NCBI RefSeq assembly: GCF_014195535.1
Contig: NZ_JACIBY010000017.1
Span: 1 to 64,000, forward strand
Source: Runella defluvii
GTDB lineage: Bacteria; Bacteroidota; Bacteroidia; Cytophagales; Spirosomataceae
DNA length: 64,000 bases
Direction: 5' to 3'
The notes below the pieces were generated by a model. It saw nothing but the letters and a program-made list of their open reading frames with translations, made no database searches and was not told the origin of the DNA. The position numbers were made by a program, and so were the translations under genes. Below are positions 43,767 through 51,827 of this stretch, piece after piece; within the stretch, counting starts at the first letter, position 1, and each line of letters begins with the position of its first letter.

Positions 43767-43768
43767 TT

Positions 43769-43915
43769 ATGAACGACAATAGTAAATTTTCAAACATTCC
43801 GCCAAAGCAACTCAATCGGGTGGTTCAGTTGGTGGCTTACAGCATTATTGCCGCATTAGTAGGAGTTATTTTCACGGCAATAGTCCTCCTGATAGGTCTT
43901 GTTCTACATGCCTAG
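43769..43915 (+). CDS. Putative 48-residue membrane protein
   Basis: Starts two bases after the preceding small frame: MNDNSKFSNIPPKQLNRVVQ, then one helix (AYSIIAALVGVIFTAIVLLI) and GLVLHA. A remnant with the same reading frame (I-A-A-L-V-x-V-x-F-T-A-I-V-L-L) survives at 49320-49364, which supports it having been a real gene. Function unknown. Confidence 0.5.
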   Translation: MNDNSKFSNIPPKQLNRVVQLVAYSIIAALVGVIFTAIVLLIGLVLHA

Positions 43916-43951
43916 CGGGAGTTTATTAATCAAGATGAACTAATACTAACA

Positions 43952-43974
43952 GCCTCGCTTCTTTGAGGCGAGGC
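43952..43974 (+). terminator. Weak terminator-like hairpin
   Basis: GCCTCGC (43952-43958) and GCGAGGC (43968-43974) form a 7-bp GC-rich stem followed by ATTGTTT. It separates the small genes from the TonB receptor. Confidence 0.5.
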
Positions 43975-44126
43975 ATTGTTTAAAATCTTGGGTTTTCAGT
44001 CTATTCAAATTTGGACTGATTTGGATTGTACTTGTTTTTATTTTCTTTTTTGCCGTAGTGGCCATCTCGACACAAAAATAATACAACTCCCTAATTTTCA
44101 ATTATTTACAAATAAAAATCCAACAC

Positions 44127-46511
44127 ATGTACCCAATAAAAGTAACCATACAAGTCCTTCTGTTTTGCATTTTAGGTAGTTATGCTATCGCTCAAACCCT
44201 CAAAGGAACTGTCAAAAGTACCACAGGTGAAAACGTTGCCTTTGCTACAATAACACTGCTCAATAGCCCCAAAGGCACCGTAGCCGACAAAAACGGCAGC
44301 TACCAACTCACCCTAACCCGTAGGAAATATGAAGTATCCGTCAGTGCTGTAGGCTACGCTACTCAAATTCAGCAGGTAACGATGACCGATAAAAATACCG
44401 AACTAAATTTCAGCCTTAACCCAAGTACACAAGATTTGGGAGAAGTCGTTGTAACGGCCGATAAAACCGAGCAAAATCTGTTAACTATTCCCATTGCAGT
44501 TTCATCGCTGTCGGCTAAGAAAGTAGAAGACGCTCGTATATGGGAGTTGGCCAACCTGACCGCGATTGTCCCCAATTATCTCTACTCCGAATTGGGCGTG
44601 GCGTTTCAACAAATCCAGTCCATCAGAGGCGTGCAGGTGTTCAGCGAAAACCCTGCTGTAGCTACTTACATTGACGACGTAAACGCCTTAGATATCATCG
44701 GCGGGGGCTTTCAAATGGCTGACATCGAACGCGTTGAGGTACTTCGTGGGCCACAAGGAACGCTTTTCGGTCGCAATGCCATGGGAGGTGTGGTCAATAT
44801 CATCACCAAAAAACCTACCAACCGCACCAATGGTTTTGCTGAACTAAGCCTCGGCAACTTGGGGTTACAACGCTACAATGCAGGTTTTAAAACCCCGATT
44901 GTGAAAGACAAATTGTTCTTTGGTATCAATGGAGTATATAGCAAACGCAATGGATTCTTAAAAAATGATACGACTGGACTCGGAAAAACCGACAAAAACA
45001 TTCAGGGCGCACGGGTAGGCGATGAAGAAAGCCTCTACGGCAACGCCTATTTGCGCTGGTTTCCGAGCAGTAAATTCAGTGCGACCCTCAACGTAAAAGC
45101 ACAAATGGATAAGTCGGACGCCACGGGTTTTATGCTGAGTGTGGGCAATGAAAAATTAGCGTTTGCCAACCCTGATAAGATTTACCTGACGCGTATCGGC
45201 ACTCACCAACGCAACATCGTCAATACGTCTTTGAACCTAAAATACTACGGTTCGGGCTATACGCTCACGTCGGTTTCGGCTACCCAAGCCATTGGCATGG
45301 CTTACAAAGACGTTGATTTTCCTGGCTATTATCACACGTTCAGAGAAAAAGAAATTGGCGAAATGTTACCTCCACAAAAGGTATTTACCCAAGAGTTCCG
45401 AATCAACTCCAACGCAGTTGACTCCAAACTGAGCTATTCGGCAGGAGTTTTCTATTTTAACCAAACGGGCTACGAACCCACCACCAATTTAGCCTACGAA
45501 CTAGCGCCAGGGATGTACGCGGCTTTCCGCAACAAAACAGTCAACAACGGTTTGGCGGTATTTGGACAAATAGGTTACAAAATCACGCCATCGCTCGAAC
45601 TCACCGCAGGGTTGCGTTACGACAACGAAAACCGCAAAGCTATCTTTAACGGTTTCGGCGATGCAGTTTTCACGAATAATGTGCTGACATTCGTTCGGCC
45701 CGACTCAACCGTCACGGGCAAATATACTGCCGTTTCACCAAAGGTCGCCATCAACTACATTATCAACTCAAAATCAAGTATTTACGTAAGCTATACGCGT
45801 GGCTTTAGAGCGGGTGGTGTCAATTCACAACGTTTGCCCAAAGGCATCTCTCAAACGTTCCAACCTGAGTTTTCGGATAACTTCGAAGCGGGCTTGAAGG
45901 CCACGGGCATGGAAAACAAACTACGAGTAGGGCTTACGGCCTTCTTAATCAATTGGAAAGACTTGCAGTTTTACAATTTGGTCGCTCCTTTCACTTACGC
46001 CCGCGAGAACTTAGGCGATGTCCAAACCCGAGGACTTGAGTTTGATGCCACCATGATTCCAGTTAAGAACCTTGAGTTGGACGCAAGCCTTGGCCTCAAC
46101 AGCGGCAAATACCAAGATTTCAAACTGACACGGGTGGATTTTGCCACAATGGCCGAAACCAAAATTGACGTGACGGGTAAAAAATTAGCCAACGCCCCAA
46201 ATCATACCTTTTATTTGGCGGCTCAATACGGTATCCCATTAGCCAAAACGGCTAAATTGAGTTTACGCGGCGAATACCGTTCGGTAGGGCAATTTTATAC
46301 CGACTTGCAGAATACCCTAAAACAACCCACTTACAGCCTCATCAATACCCGAATAAACCTCCAAGTAGGCAAATTAAATGCGGCTTTCTGGGTGCAAAAC
46401 TTGGCTAACACTCGCTATCTGATTTATGGTTCGGGCGATACCAGCTTTGGCCGCAGCGTTCGGATGGCTTCCCCTCGCACGTTGGGCATTACCCTTAATT
46501 ATGGTTTTTAA
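44127..46511 (+). CDS. TonB-dependent outer-membrane receptor (copy 1)
   Basis: 794 residues. Signal peptide, then a CarboxypepD_reg-like domain (LKGTVKSTTGENVAFATITL, YEVSVSAVGYATQIQQV), plug domain (EVVVTADKTEQNLLTIPIAV, VEVLRGPQGTLFGRNAMGGV) and a 22-strand-type barrel ending GITLNYGF. It is not a SusC-type receptor with a SusD partner; no SusD gene is present. Its stop overlaps the SCO-family gene start by one base, so import of a copper complex is a reasonable inference. It is a paralogue of the 49414 receptor. Confidence 0.85.
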   Translation: MYPIKVTIQVLLFCILGSYAIAQTLKGTVKSTTGENVAFATITLLNSPKGTVADKNGSYQLTLTRRKYEVSVSAVGYATQIQQVTMTDKNTELNFSLNPSTQDLGEVVVTADKTEQNLLTIPIAVSSLSAKKVEDARIWELANLTAIVPNYLYSELGVAFQQIQSIRGVQVFSENPAVATYIDDVNALDIIGGGFQMADIERVEVLRGPQGTLFGRNAMGGVVNIITKKPTNRTNGFAELSLGNLGLQRYNAGFKTPIVKDKLFFGINGVYSKRNGFLKNDTTGLGKTDKNIQGARVGDEESLYGNAYLRWFPSSKFSATLNVKAQMDKSDATGFMLSVGNEKLAFANPDKIYLTRIGTHQRNIVNTSLNLKYYGSGYTLTSVSATQAIGMAYKDVDFPGYYHTFREKEIGEMLPPQKVFTQEFRINSNAVDSKLSYSAGVFYFNQTGYEPTTNLAYELAPGMYAAFRNKTVNNGLAVFGQIGYKITPSLELTAGLRYDNENRKAIFNGFGDAVFTNNVLTFVRPDSTVTGKYTAVSPKVAINYIINSKSSIYVSYTRGFRAGGVNSQRLPKGISQTFQPEFSDNFEAGLKATGMENKLRVGLTAFLINWKDLQFYNLVAPFTYARENLGDVQTRGLEFDATMIPVKNLELDASLGLNSGKYQDFKLTRVDFATMAETKIDVTGKKLANAPNHTFYLAAQYGIPLAKTAKLSLRGEYRSVGQFYTDLQNTLKQPTYSLINTRINLQVGKLNAAFWVQNLANTRYLIYGSGDTSFGRSVRMASPRTLGITLNYGF

Positions 46512-47170
46512 TGATGTCTATTATGTCCTCGAAACTAATCACCAAGTCCATAACAGCGATGCTGTTATGGACTTGCCTCAGTTGTAACTTCAACTCCAAA
46601 CCGCTGCCCATCTTGGGCGAACCTGAGATTGTTCAAAAAGTAGTCGATGGTAAAACCATTGAAGAGAAAGTCTATCCGACCATTCCTGAGTTTGCGTTTA
46701 GGAGTCAATACGGCGATACCATTACCTCCAAAAACTTCAAAGACAAAATCTACGTGGCTGATTTTTTCTTTGTGACTTGCCCCAGGATTTGCCCCGTGAT
46801 GAAGAAAAATATGCTTAAAGTCTATGAGGCTTTCAAAGACGACCCGCGCGTCGGCATTCTCTCCCACACCATTGACCCCGACCACGATAGCGTGCAGGTC
46901 TTGAAAACCTACGCCGATGATTTGGGTTTAAAAGGTCGAACGTGGTTATTTGTGACGGGCAATCGCGAAAAAATCTATGAAATTGGAGAAAAGCATTATC
47001 TGGTAACAGCCCAAGCCGACGACCAAGCGCCTGGCGGCTATATCCACAGTGGGGCTTTTGTGCTGATTGATAAAAACAAACACATTCGCGGCATGTACGA
47101 CGGAACTGAAGAAAAAGAAGTGCAGCTGATGATACGCGACATGAAGACGTTGCTGGAGGAAAGCAAGTAA
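46511..47170 (+). CDS. SCO1/SenC-family copper chaperone
   Basis: 219 residues with an N-terminal lipobox-like signal (LLWTCLSC). Thioredoxin fold with the copper site: TCPRICPVMKK gives Cys90 and Cys94 (CxxxC), and His179 lies in GGYIHSGAF. SCO proteins deliver copper to CuA centres, classically of cytochrome oxidase; NosZ also has a CuA site and is encoded in this window. Translationally coupled to the TonB receptor. Confidence 0.88.
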   Translation: MMSIMSSKLITKSITAMLLWTCLSCNFNSKPLPILGEPEIVQKVVDGKTIEEKVYPTIPEFAFRSQYGDTITSKNFKDKIYVADFFFVTCPRICPVMKKNMLKVYEAFKDDPRVGILSHTIDPDHDSVQVLKTYADDLGLKGRTWLFVTGNREKIYEIGEKHYLVTAQADDQAPGGYIHSGAFVLIDKNKHIRGMYDGTEEKEVQLMIRDMKTLLEESK

Positions 47171-47220
47171 TTTTGCTATTTCTTAACCTAGCATAGTTCT
47201 ATTGAATTCTTTCGACGTAT

Positions 47221-47228
47221 TACCTTTG
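47221..47228 (+). promoter_or_regulatory. Bacteroidota promoter of alkaline phosphatase gene
   Basis: TACCTTTG with a TTG at 47202-47204, 16 bases upstream, forms a complete Bacteroidota -33/-7 promoter 28 bases before the start codon at 47256. Confidence 0.6.
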
Positions 47229-47255
47229 GTATAATCAATCAACAATACACCAACC

Positions 47256-48644
47256 ATGCGAAGAAGAGATTTTTTCAAGAATGGCTCATTGGCCGCTATC
47301 GGAACCCAACTTTTCAACCCATTTACCCCTGCGGATACCATCAAGAAAAAACGGGGCAAAGTAAAAAATATCATCTTTATGGTGAGCGATGGCATGAGTA
47401 CGGGCACGCTCAACATGGCCGACCTCATGCTGCAACGCCAACAAGGCCGCCATAGCCTTTGGATTCAATTGATGCACGAAAACCGCATCAAACGGTCTTT
47501 TATGGATACAGCTTCGGCCAGTTCGCTCGTCACCGATTCGGCAGCGGCAAGCTCGTCGTGGGGAGGGGGAGTTCGGGTTAAAAATGGCGTTCTCAACATT
47601 GGCCCCAACGGCGAAAAGTACAAACCCATTTTGCACAAATTTAAAGACGCCCGCAAAGCCGTCGGGTGCGTCACTACGGTGCCGATTACCCACGCTACTC
47701 CCGCTGGATTTTGTGTCAACTCCGATAGCCGAAGCATGGAACCCATTGCGGTTCAGTATTTGGACCTAAAGTTTGACGTTTTGATGGGCGGTGGTACCAA
47801 TACTTTTTCCAAAGAAGGCCGCAGCGACAAACGCGATTTGTTGCAGGATTTCAGAACGGCAGGTTATCAAGTGGCGCTTAACCGCACTGAAATGGCTGCT
47901 TTGACCGCTGAAAAACCCATTTTAGGGGTATTTCACGACGATGGGCTTCCCTACGCCGTTGACCGCGCGCAGAGCGAAACGCTCAAAGCTACGACGCCGA
48001 CGTTGGCCGAAATGACCCAAAAAGCAATTGAGATTATGCAAAAAAATCCGAACGGTTTTGTTTTACAAATCGAGTCGGGGAAAGTGGACTGGGCCGCCCA
48101 CGCCAACGATGTAAGCGCGCTCATTGGCGAGCAAATTCAGTTTGACGACGCCTTAAAAGTAGCCATTGATTTTGCCGAAAAAGACAAAAACACCCTCGTT
48201 ATCTTTACGACCGACCACGGCAATGCTGCTCCTGCCCTGCTGTCGGGGTCAAAAGCCAACGCTAATTTTGATAAAATAGCGACATACAAACAGTCTAACG
48301 AGTGGATTTTGAACGGTATTACCAAAGATTTTACGCCCGCCCAAATCATCGAGCGCATTGAGGCAGCCCAAGGAATTGTTATCAAACCCGAGGAAGCATT
48401 AACGATTTTGAGTAATTATTATTTGTTGGGAGAAGGCGGCATTTACAACGCCCGCAAGTTACCTTTCCAAAAATTAGCCCAAATCCAAACGCCTTTTTCT
48501 TCCGTAGGATGGGCAGGAACAGACCACACGGCAGAGTTTGTAGAATTATCGATGTTTGGCCCAGGCAGTGAGTTGCTCAATCCGTTTGTAAAAAACACCG
48601 ACCTCCATAATTTTATGCTGGATGTAACCGAAGTAAAAGCCTAA
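47256..48644 (+). CDS. Alkaline phosphatase (Tat-exported)
   Basis: 462 residues. Tat-type signal (MRRRDFFKNGSLAAIGTQLF). Metal and nucleophile motifs of the PhoA family: IIFMVSDGMSTGTLN, SLVTDSAAASSSWGGG with the catalytic Ser in TDSAAA, QIESGKVDWAAHAND and VIFTTDHGNAAP; a late His lies in WAGTDHTAEFV. Hydrolyses phosphate monoesters in the periplasm using zinc and magnesium. It has its own promoter and terminator and no clear link to the copper modules around it. Confidence 0.88.
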   Translation: MRRRDFFKNGSLAAIGTQLFNPFTPADTIKKKRGKVKNIIFMVSDGMSTGTLNMADLMLQRQQGRHSLWIQLMHENRIKRSFMDTASASSLVTDSAAASSSWGGGVRVKNGVLNIGPNGEKYKPILHKFKDARKAVGCVTTVPITHATPAGFCVNSDSRSMEPIAVQYLDLKFDVLMGGGTNTFSKEGRSDKRDLLQDFRTAGYQVALNRTEMAALTAEKPILGVFHDDGLPYAVDRAQSETLKATTPTLAEMTQKAIEIMQKNPNGFVLQIESGKVDWAAHANDVSALIGEQIQFDDALKVAIDFAEKDKNTLVIFTTDHGNAAPALLSGSKANANFDKIATYKQSNEWILNGITKDFTPAQIIERIEAAQGIVIKPEEALTILSNYYLLGEGGIYNARKLPFQKLAQIQTPFSSVGWAGTDHTAEFVELSMFGPGSELLNPFVKNTDLHNFMLDVTEVKA

Positions 48645-48717
48645 TTTACAAGCACTTATTTACAAAGCACGGTATCGTTTAGCATCAAACAGAGTTCATC
48701 GATGCGATTGGCATTCA

Positions 48718-48783
48718 GCCGTATGCGTTATAGCTCCCGTAAAACAACGTTTTTCAGCGATACGCATACGGCTTGCTTTTTTT
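48718..48783 (+). terminator. Rho-independent terminator after alkaline phosphatase
   Basis: Arms 48718-48728 and 48762-48772 (GCCGTATGCGT / ACGCATACGGC) form an 11-bp stem followed by TTGCTTTTTTT. It lies directly upstream of the promoter of small Cys-motif copy 5. Confidence 0.65.
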
Positions 48784-48786
48784 CCT

Positions 48787-48794
48787 TACTTTTG
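48787..48794 (+). promoter_or_regulatory. Bacteroidota -7 element for module E
   Basis: TACTTTTG fits TAnnTTTG, 21 bases before the ATG at 48816, immediately after the terminator. Confidence 0.55.
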
Positions 48795-48815
48795 CGCCGT
48801 CATTTTACTGATTCT

Positions 48816-49205
48816 ATGATTTTTAAACGGTACATAGCGCTATTTTTATTGGTTTTGGTCAGCATCAAAACCTTGCTAGTGCCATTTGTTTATTTGGATT
48901 TTGAGCTGCGCAAAGACTACATCGTTCAGCAACTTTGCGAAAACCGCTTCAAGCCTGAGCTTCATTGCGACGGAAAATGTTATTTAGCCAAACAACTCCA
49001 CAAAGTAGCCGAAAATAACGCCTCCAAAGAAGCCCAAAAACACGCTTCTTTTCTCAAAAAAATCGTAGAAGATACCTTTGAAGAACTCACCTTTACGGTT
49101 GAGTTTCCTCCTCATTTTATTGGTATCAATGTGCCCCAAAGTGCCACTTCGCACTTTCTTCTTCCTGAGCACGACCAAGTGCCCATTAAGCCCCCTATTG
49201 GGTAA
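48816..49205 (+). CDS. Small Cys-motif protein (copy 5)
   Basis: 129 residues from ATG 48816; a longer in-frame version would include the terminator and promoter and is rejected. MIFKRYIALFLLVLVSIKTL, FVYLDFELRKDYIVQQL and LCENRFKPELHCDGKCYL (Cys41, Cys51, Cys55), then FLLPEHDQVPIKPPIG. Closest to the 43127 copy, with which it shares the C-terminus and the downstream layout (small frames, then a TonB receptor). Confidence 0.72.
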   Translation: MIFKRYIALFLLVLVSIKTLLVPFVYLDFELRKDYIVQQLCENRFKPELHCDGKCYLAKQLHKVAENNASKEAQKHASFLKKIVEDTFEELTFTVEFPPHFIGINVPQSATSHFLLPEHDQVPIKPPIG

Positions 49206-49293
49206 TTTCTTCTTGTTGCGGATACTCTTTACCAATCCCTCTTTCTGAGCGATTGGATGCCTTTTTTATCCATTTTTTCCTGACACATTCCCT

Positions 49294-49379
49294 ATGTTGA
49301 CCAGCAAACAACGTAGCGAATTGCCGCACTTGTAAGAGTTGTTTTCACCGCGATAGTCCTCCTTCACCATTTCAGCTGA
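49294..49379 (+). pseudogene. Deletion remnant of the two small membrane-protein genes
   Basis: ATGTTGACC and about 30 following bases match the start of the 43608 gene, then at GAATTG the match jumps to the middle of the 43769 gene (GCCGCA..GTA.GAGTT.TTTTCAC, ATAGTCCTCCT). The first frame stops after 13 codons. This is best explained by an internal deletion after duplication of the small Cys protein-receptor segment. Confidence 0.65.
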
Positions 49380-49413
49380 ATCACAACATAAAGTCTCAAA
49401 CAATCTTTTTAAG

Positions 49414-51732
49414 ATGAACAAATACACCTTATTATTTTTAAGTCTTTTCATGGCGAGTCATCTATTGGCTCAAAACCTCAAAGGAACCGTCAAAAACCAA
49501 GCAGGAGTAGGTCTTAGTGGTGCTAGTATCCTGTTGTTAAATAGCAGTCAAGGAAGTACTGCCGATAAGGATGGCACTTTCTCCCTCAACTTAAAAGCAG
49601 GAAAATATCAAGTACAGTTTAGTGCCGTTGGGTACGCTACTAAAATTCAGCAAGTAGAAATAACCAACACAACCATCGCCTTAGAGGTAACTTTATTGGA
49701 TAATACGCAAACACTGGGCGAGGTAGTCATTACAGCCGACAAGGTCGAGGCAAATTTACAAAAAACGCCTTTGGCCGTTACCTCCTTAAATGCCAAACAA
49801 TTAGAAGAATATAGAGTCTGGACAATCAATGACCTGACTGCATTAGCACCAAGTACCTTCACGGTAGAGCATGGCAATAGTACAGGTTCTAGCTTTTTGA
49901 ACATCAGGGGCTCGATGGGTTTTTCAAATGACCAAGCGGTGGCTACGTATGTCGATGGCGTTTATCAATTTGACTACTTCTCGGCACCGCTCAATTTCAG
50001 TAATATCGAACGAGTTGAAATTTTGAGGGGACCTCAAGGCACGCTCTACGGCCGAAATGCCTTTGGTGGTGTACTCAATGTGATTACCAAAAGACCCAAC
50101 AACAAGACCAGCGGGTTTGCCGAAATAGACCTGGGAAATTATGGACAACAGCGTTATAGCGCGGGTTTCAATACACCTTTGATAAAAGATAAGCTATTTA
50201 TCAATGCAGGTTTCCAATCAAACGGTCGCGGAGCGATTTATGACAATCCGACTTTGAATACGAAAGATTTTGACAAGCACAACGCTTACATCGGCAATGT
50301 AAACCTAAAGTACATTGTATCAGACAAATGGACTATCGACTTGAATACAAGATACGAAAACGACAAAGACAAAGGCGCCTATCCTTGGTCGGCGACAGAT
50401 AGTATCGCCAGAGCCAATCCTTATACTGTTTACGGGAATTGGGATAACACCGAGCGAAGAACTAATTTCAACACTTCTGCCGCCGTAAAATATTTTGGCA
50501 ACAACTTCAATTTTACCTCCATTACGTCTTTTGTAGATTACCACATTTGGCTTCCAGGACGATTTGATTTTGATTTTAGCCCTGCGGAGCTTATTAGCTT
50601 TACGACTTGGTCGAAGCAAAACCAATGGACGCAAGAATTGCGCTTTTCTTCTCCCGCCAATACCAGTGCATTAAAATGGACGGTGGGTTCCTTTTTGTTT
50701 GGCGAAAAAAGCAAGAATAGTAGTACGACTTACTTCGACAAAGATTACGCCTTGTTTGACCCGAATGCACCTTATGCTTCTATTGGTAACGGAAAAAGAA
50801 ATGCGTACGGCGTGGCTTTTTTTGGACAAGCTACGTATGCCATTACGCCCAAATTTGATATAACTGTCGGAGCAAGGTATGACATTGAACACCGCGAGCT
50901 TACCCAAAATTCAGCGTTTGAAACAGGAGGAGTTGTAATGCCTCTAACAACAGACAGTACTGCCAAGAAAACGTTCAATGCCTTTACTCCTAAAGTGATT
51001 TTAAGTCAAAAGTTGACAGAAAATTCGATAATTTATGGTTCTTATGCCAAAGGATTCAGGGTCGGAGGTTTCAATTTTGGAAATGCAGCAAACCCTACTT
51101 ACAATCCTGAAAAATCAGATAATTATGAGGTGGGCGTTAAAAATACCTTCCTAAACAACCGACTTAAAATCAACCTTACGGCTTTCTATTTTCAACAAAA
51201 AGACCAGCAAGTTTCGACCTCACAAGACGGCATAAACTACGCTACGCTCAATGTAGGTGACATGGATAATTATGGATTGGAATTGGAGGCTTCGGCACTT
51301 CCTGTCAAAAACCTACAGATTGATTGGACGGCCAGCACGTCGCATAGTGAGTATAAAAAATTAGAACTTTTTGATGCGGCATCCAATACTGTCATCAACT
51401 ACAAGGGCAACAAAGCGATTAATAATCCCGCTTTGCAATCTATGCTGGCGGTTCAGTATGGTTTGCCTTTATCAAAATCCGCCCAAAACCTCAAAGCTTT
51501 CGTCAGAGGAGAATTGAGATACATCGGAGAGTATCAATTGGATTTTGTGAATGCTTATCATCAGGATGCTTACAGTATGATAAACGCCAGAGCAGGTGTA
51601 ACCAGCAATCATTTTGATGTGGCTATTTGGGCACGCAACCTCAGTGACGTACGCTATATGGCTTTCGGATATGGCTCCTACATGATGGGTACACCAAGAA
51701 TGTGGGGAATAACATTAACTGGTAAATTATAG
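49414..51732 (+). CDS. TonB-dependent outer-membrane receptor (copy 2)
   Basis: 772 residues. Same architecture as the 44127 receptor: LKGTVKNQAGVGLSGASILL, YQVQFSAVGYATKIQQVEI, EVVITADKVEANLQKTPLAV, plug VEILRGPQGTLYGRNAFGGV and a barrel ending GITLTGKL. The gene looks more AT-rich in codon use than its neighbours by eye, which may mean later arrival; not calculated. It begins a long run that continues through DJ-1, DUF4198, PepSY, MbnP and MbnH genes. A metal-complex ligand is inferred. Confidence 0.85.
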   Translation: MNKYTLLFLSLFMASHLLAQNLKGTVKNQAGVGLSGASILLLNSSQGSTADKDGTFSLNLKAGKYQVQFSAVGYATKIQQVEITNTTIALEVTLLDNTQTLGEVVITADKVEANLQKTPLAVTSLNAKQLEEYRVWTINDLTALAPSTFTVEHGNSTGSSFLNIRGSMGFSNDQAVATYVDGVYQFDYFSAPLNFSNIERVEILRGPQGTLYGRNAFGGVLNVITKRPNNKTSGFAEIDLGNYGQQRYSAGFNTPLIKDKLFINAGFQSNGRGAIYDNPTLNTKDFDKHNAYIGNVNLKYIVSDKWTIDLNTRYENDKDKGAYPWSATDSIARANPYTVYGNWDNTERRTNFNTSAAVKYFGNNFNFTSITSFVDYHIWLPGRFDFDFSPAELISFTTWSKQNQWTQELRFSSPANTSALKWTVGSFLFGEKSKNSSTTYFDKDYALFDPNAPYASIGNGKRNAYGVAFFGQATYAITPKFDITVGARYDIEHRELTQNSAFETGGVVMPLTTDSTAKKTFNAFTPKVILSQKLTENSIIYGSYAKGFRVGGFNFGNAANPTYNPEKSDNYEVGVKNTFLNNRLKINLTAFYFQQKDQQVSTSQDGINYATLNVGDMDNYGLELEASALPVKNLQIDWTASTSHSEYKKLELFDAASNTVINYKGNKAINNPALQSMLAVQYGLPLSKSAQNLKAFVRGELRYIGEYQLDFVNAYHQDAYSMINARAGVTSNHFDVAIWARNLSDVRYMAFGYGSYMMGTPRMWGITLTGKL

Positions 51733-51789
51733 GTCAGACGATAGTCAGACCGAGTCGCGCATTTTTGGGGTCTGACTGTCGTCTGACCT
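51731..51789. repeat. Inverted repeat AGGTCAGACGATAGT family (copy 1)
   Basis: 20-bp arms 51731-51750 and 51770-51789 pair with one G-T wobble around a 19-nt loop, directly after the receptor stop. The arm sequence AGGTCAGACGATAGTCAGAC recurs at 58546-58565. Confidence 0.75.
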
Positions 51790-51827
51790 TGTGCACGGCT
51801 CTATTACATTTCAACAAATCTGTCACA

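Noticed and set aside
44127-51732. SusC/SusD-type glycan utilisation locus, because of the two TonB receptors
   Set aside because: No SusD-like lipoprotein or glycoside hydrolase lies nearby; the neighbours are copper-related.
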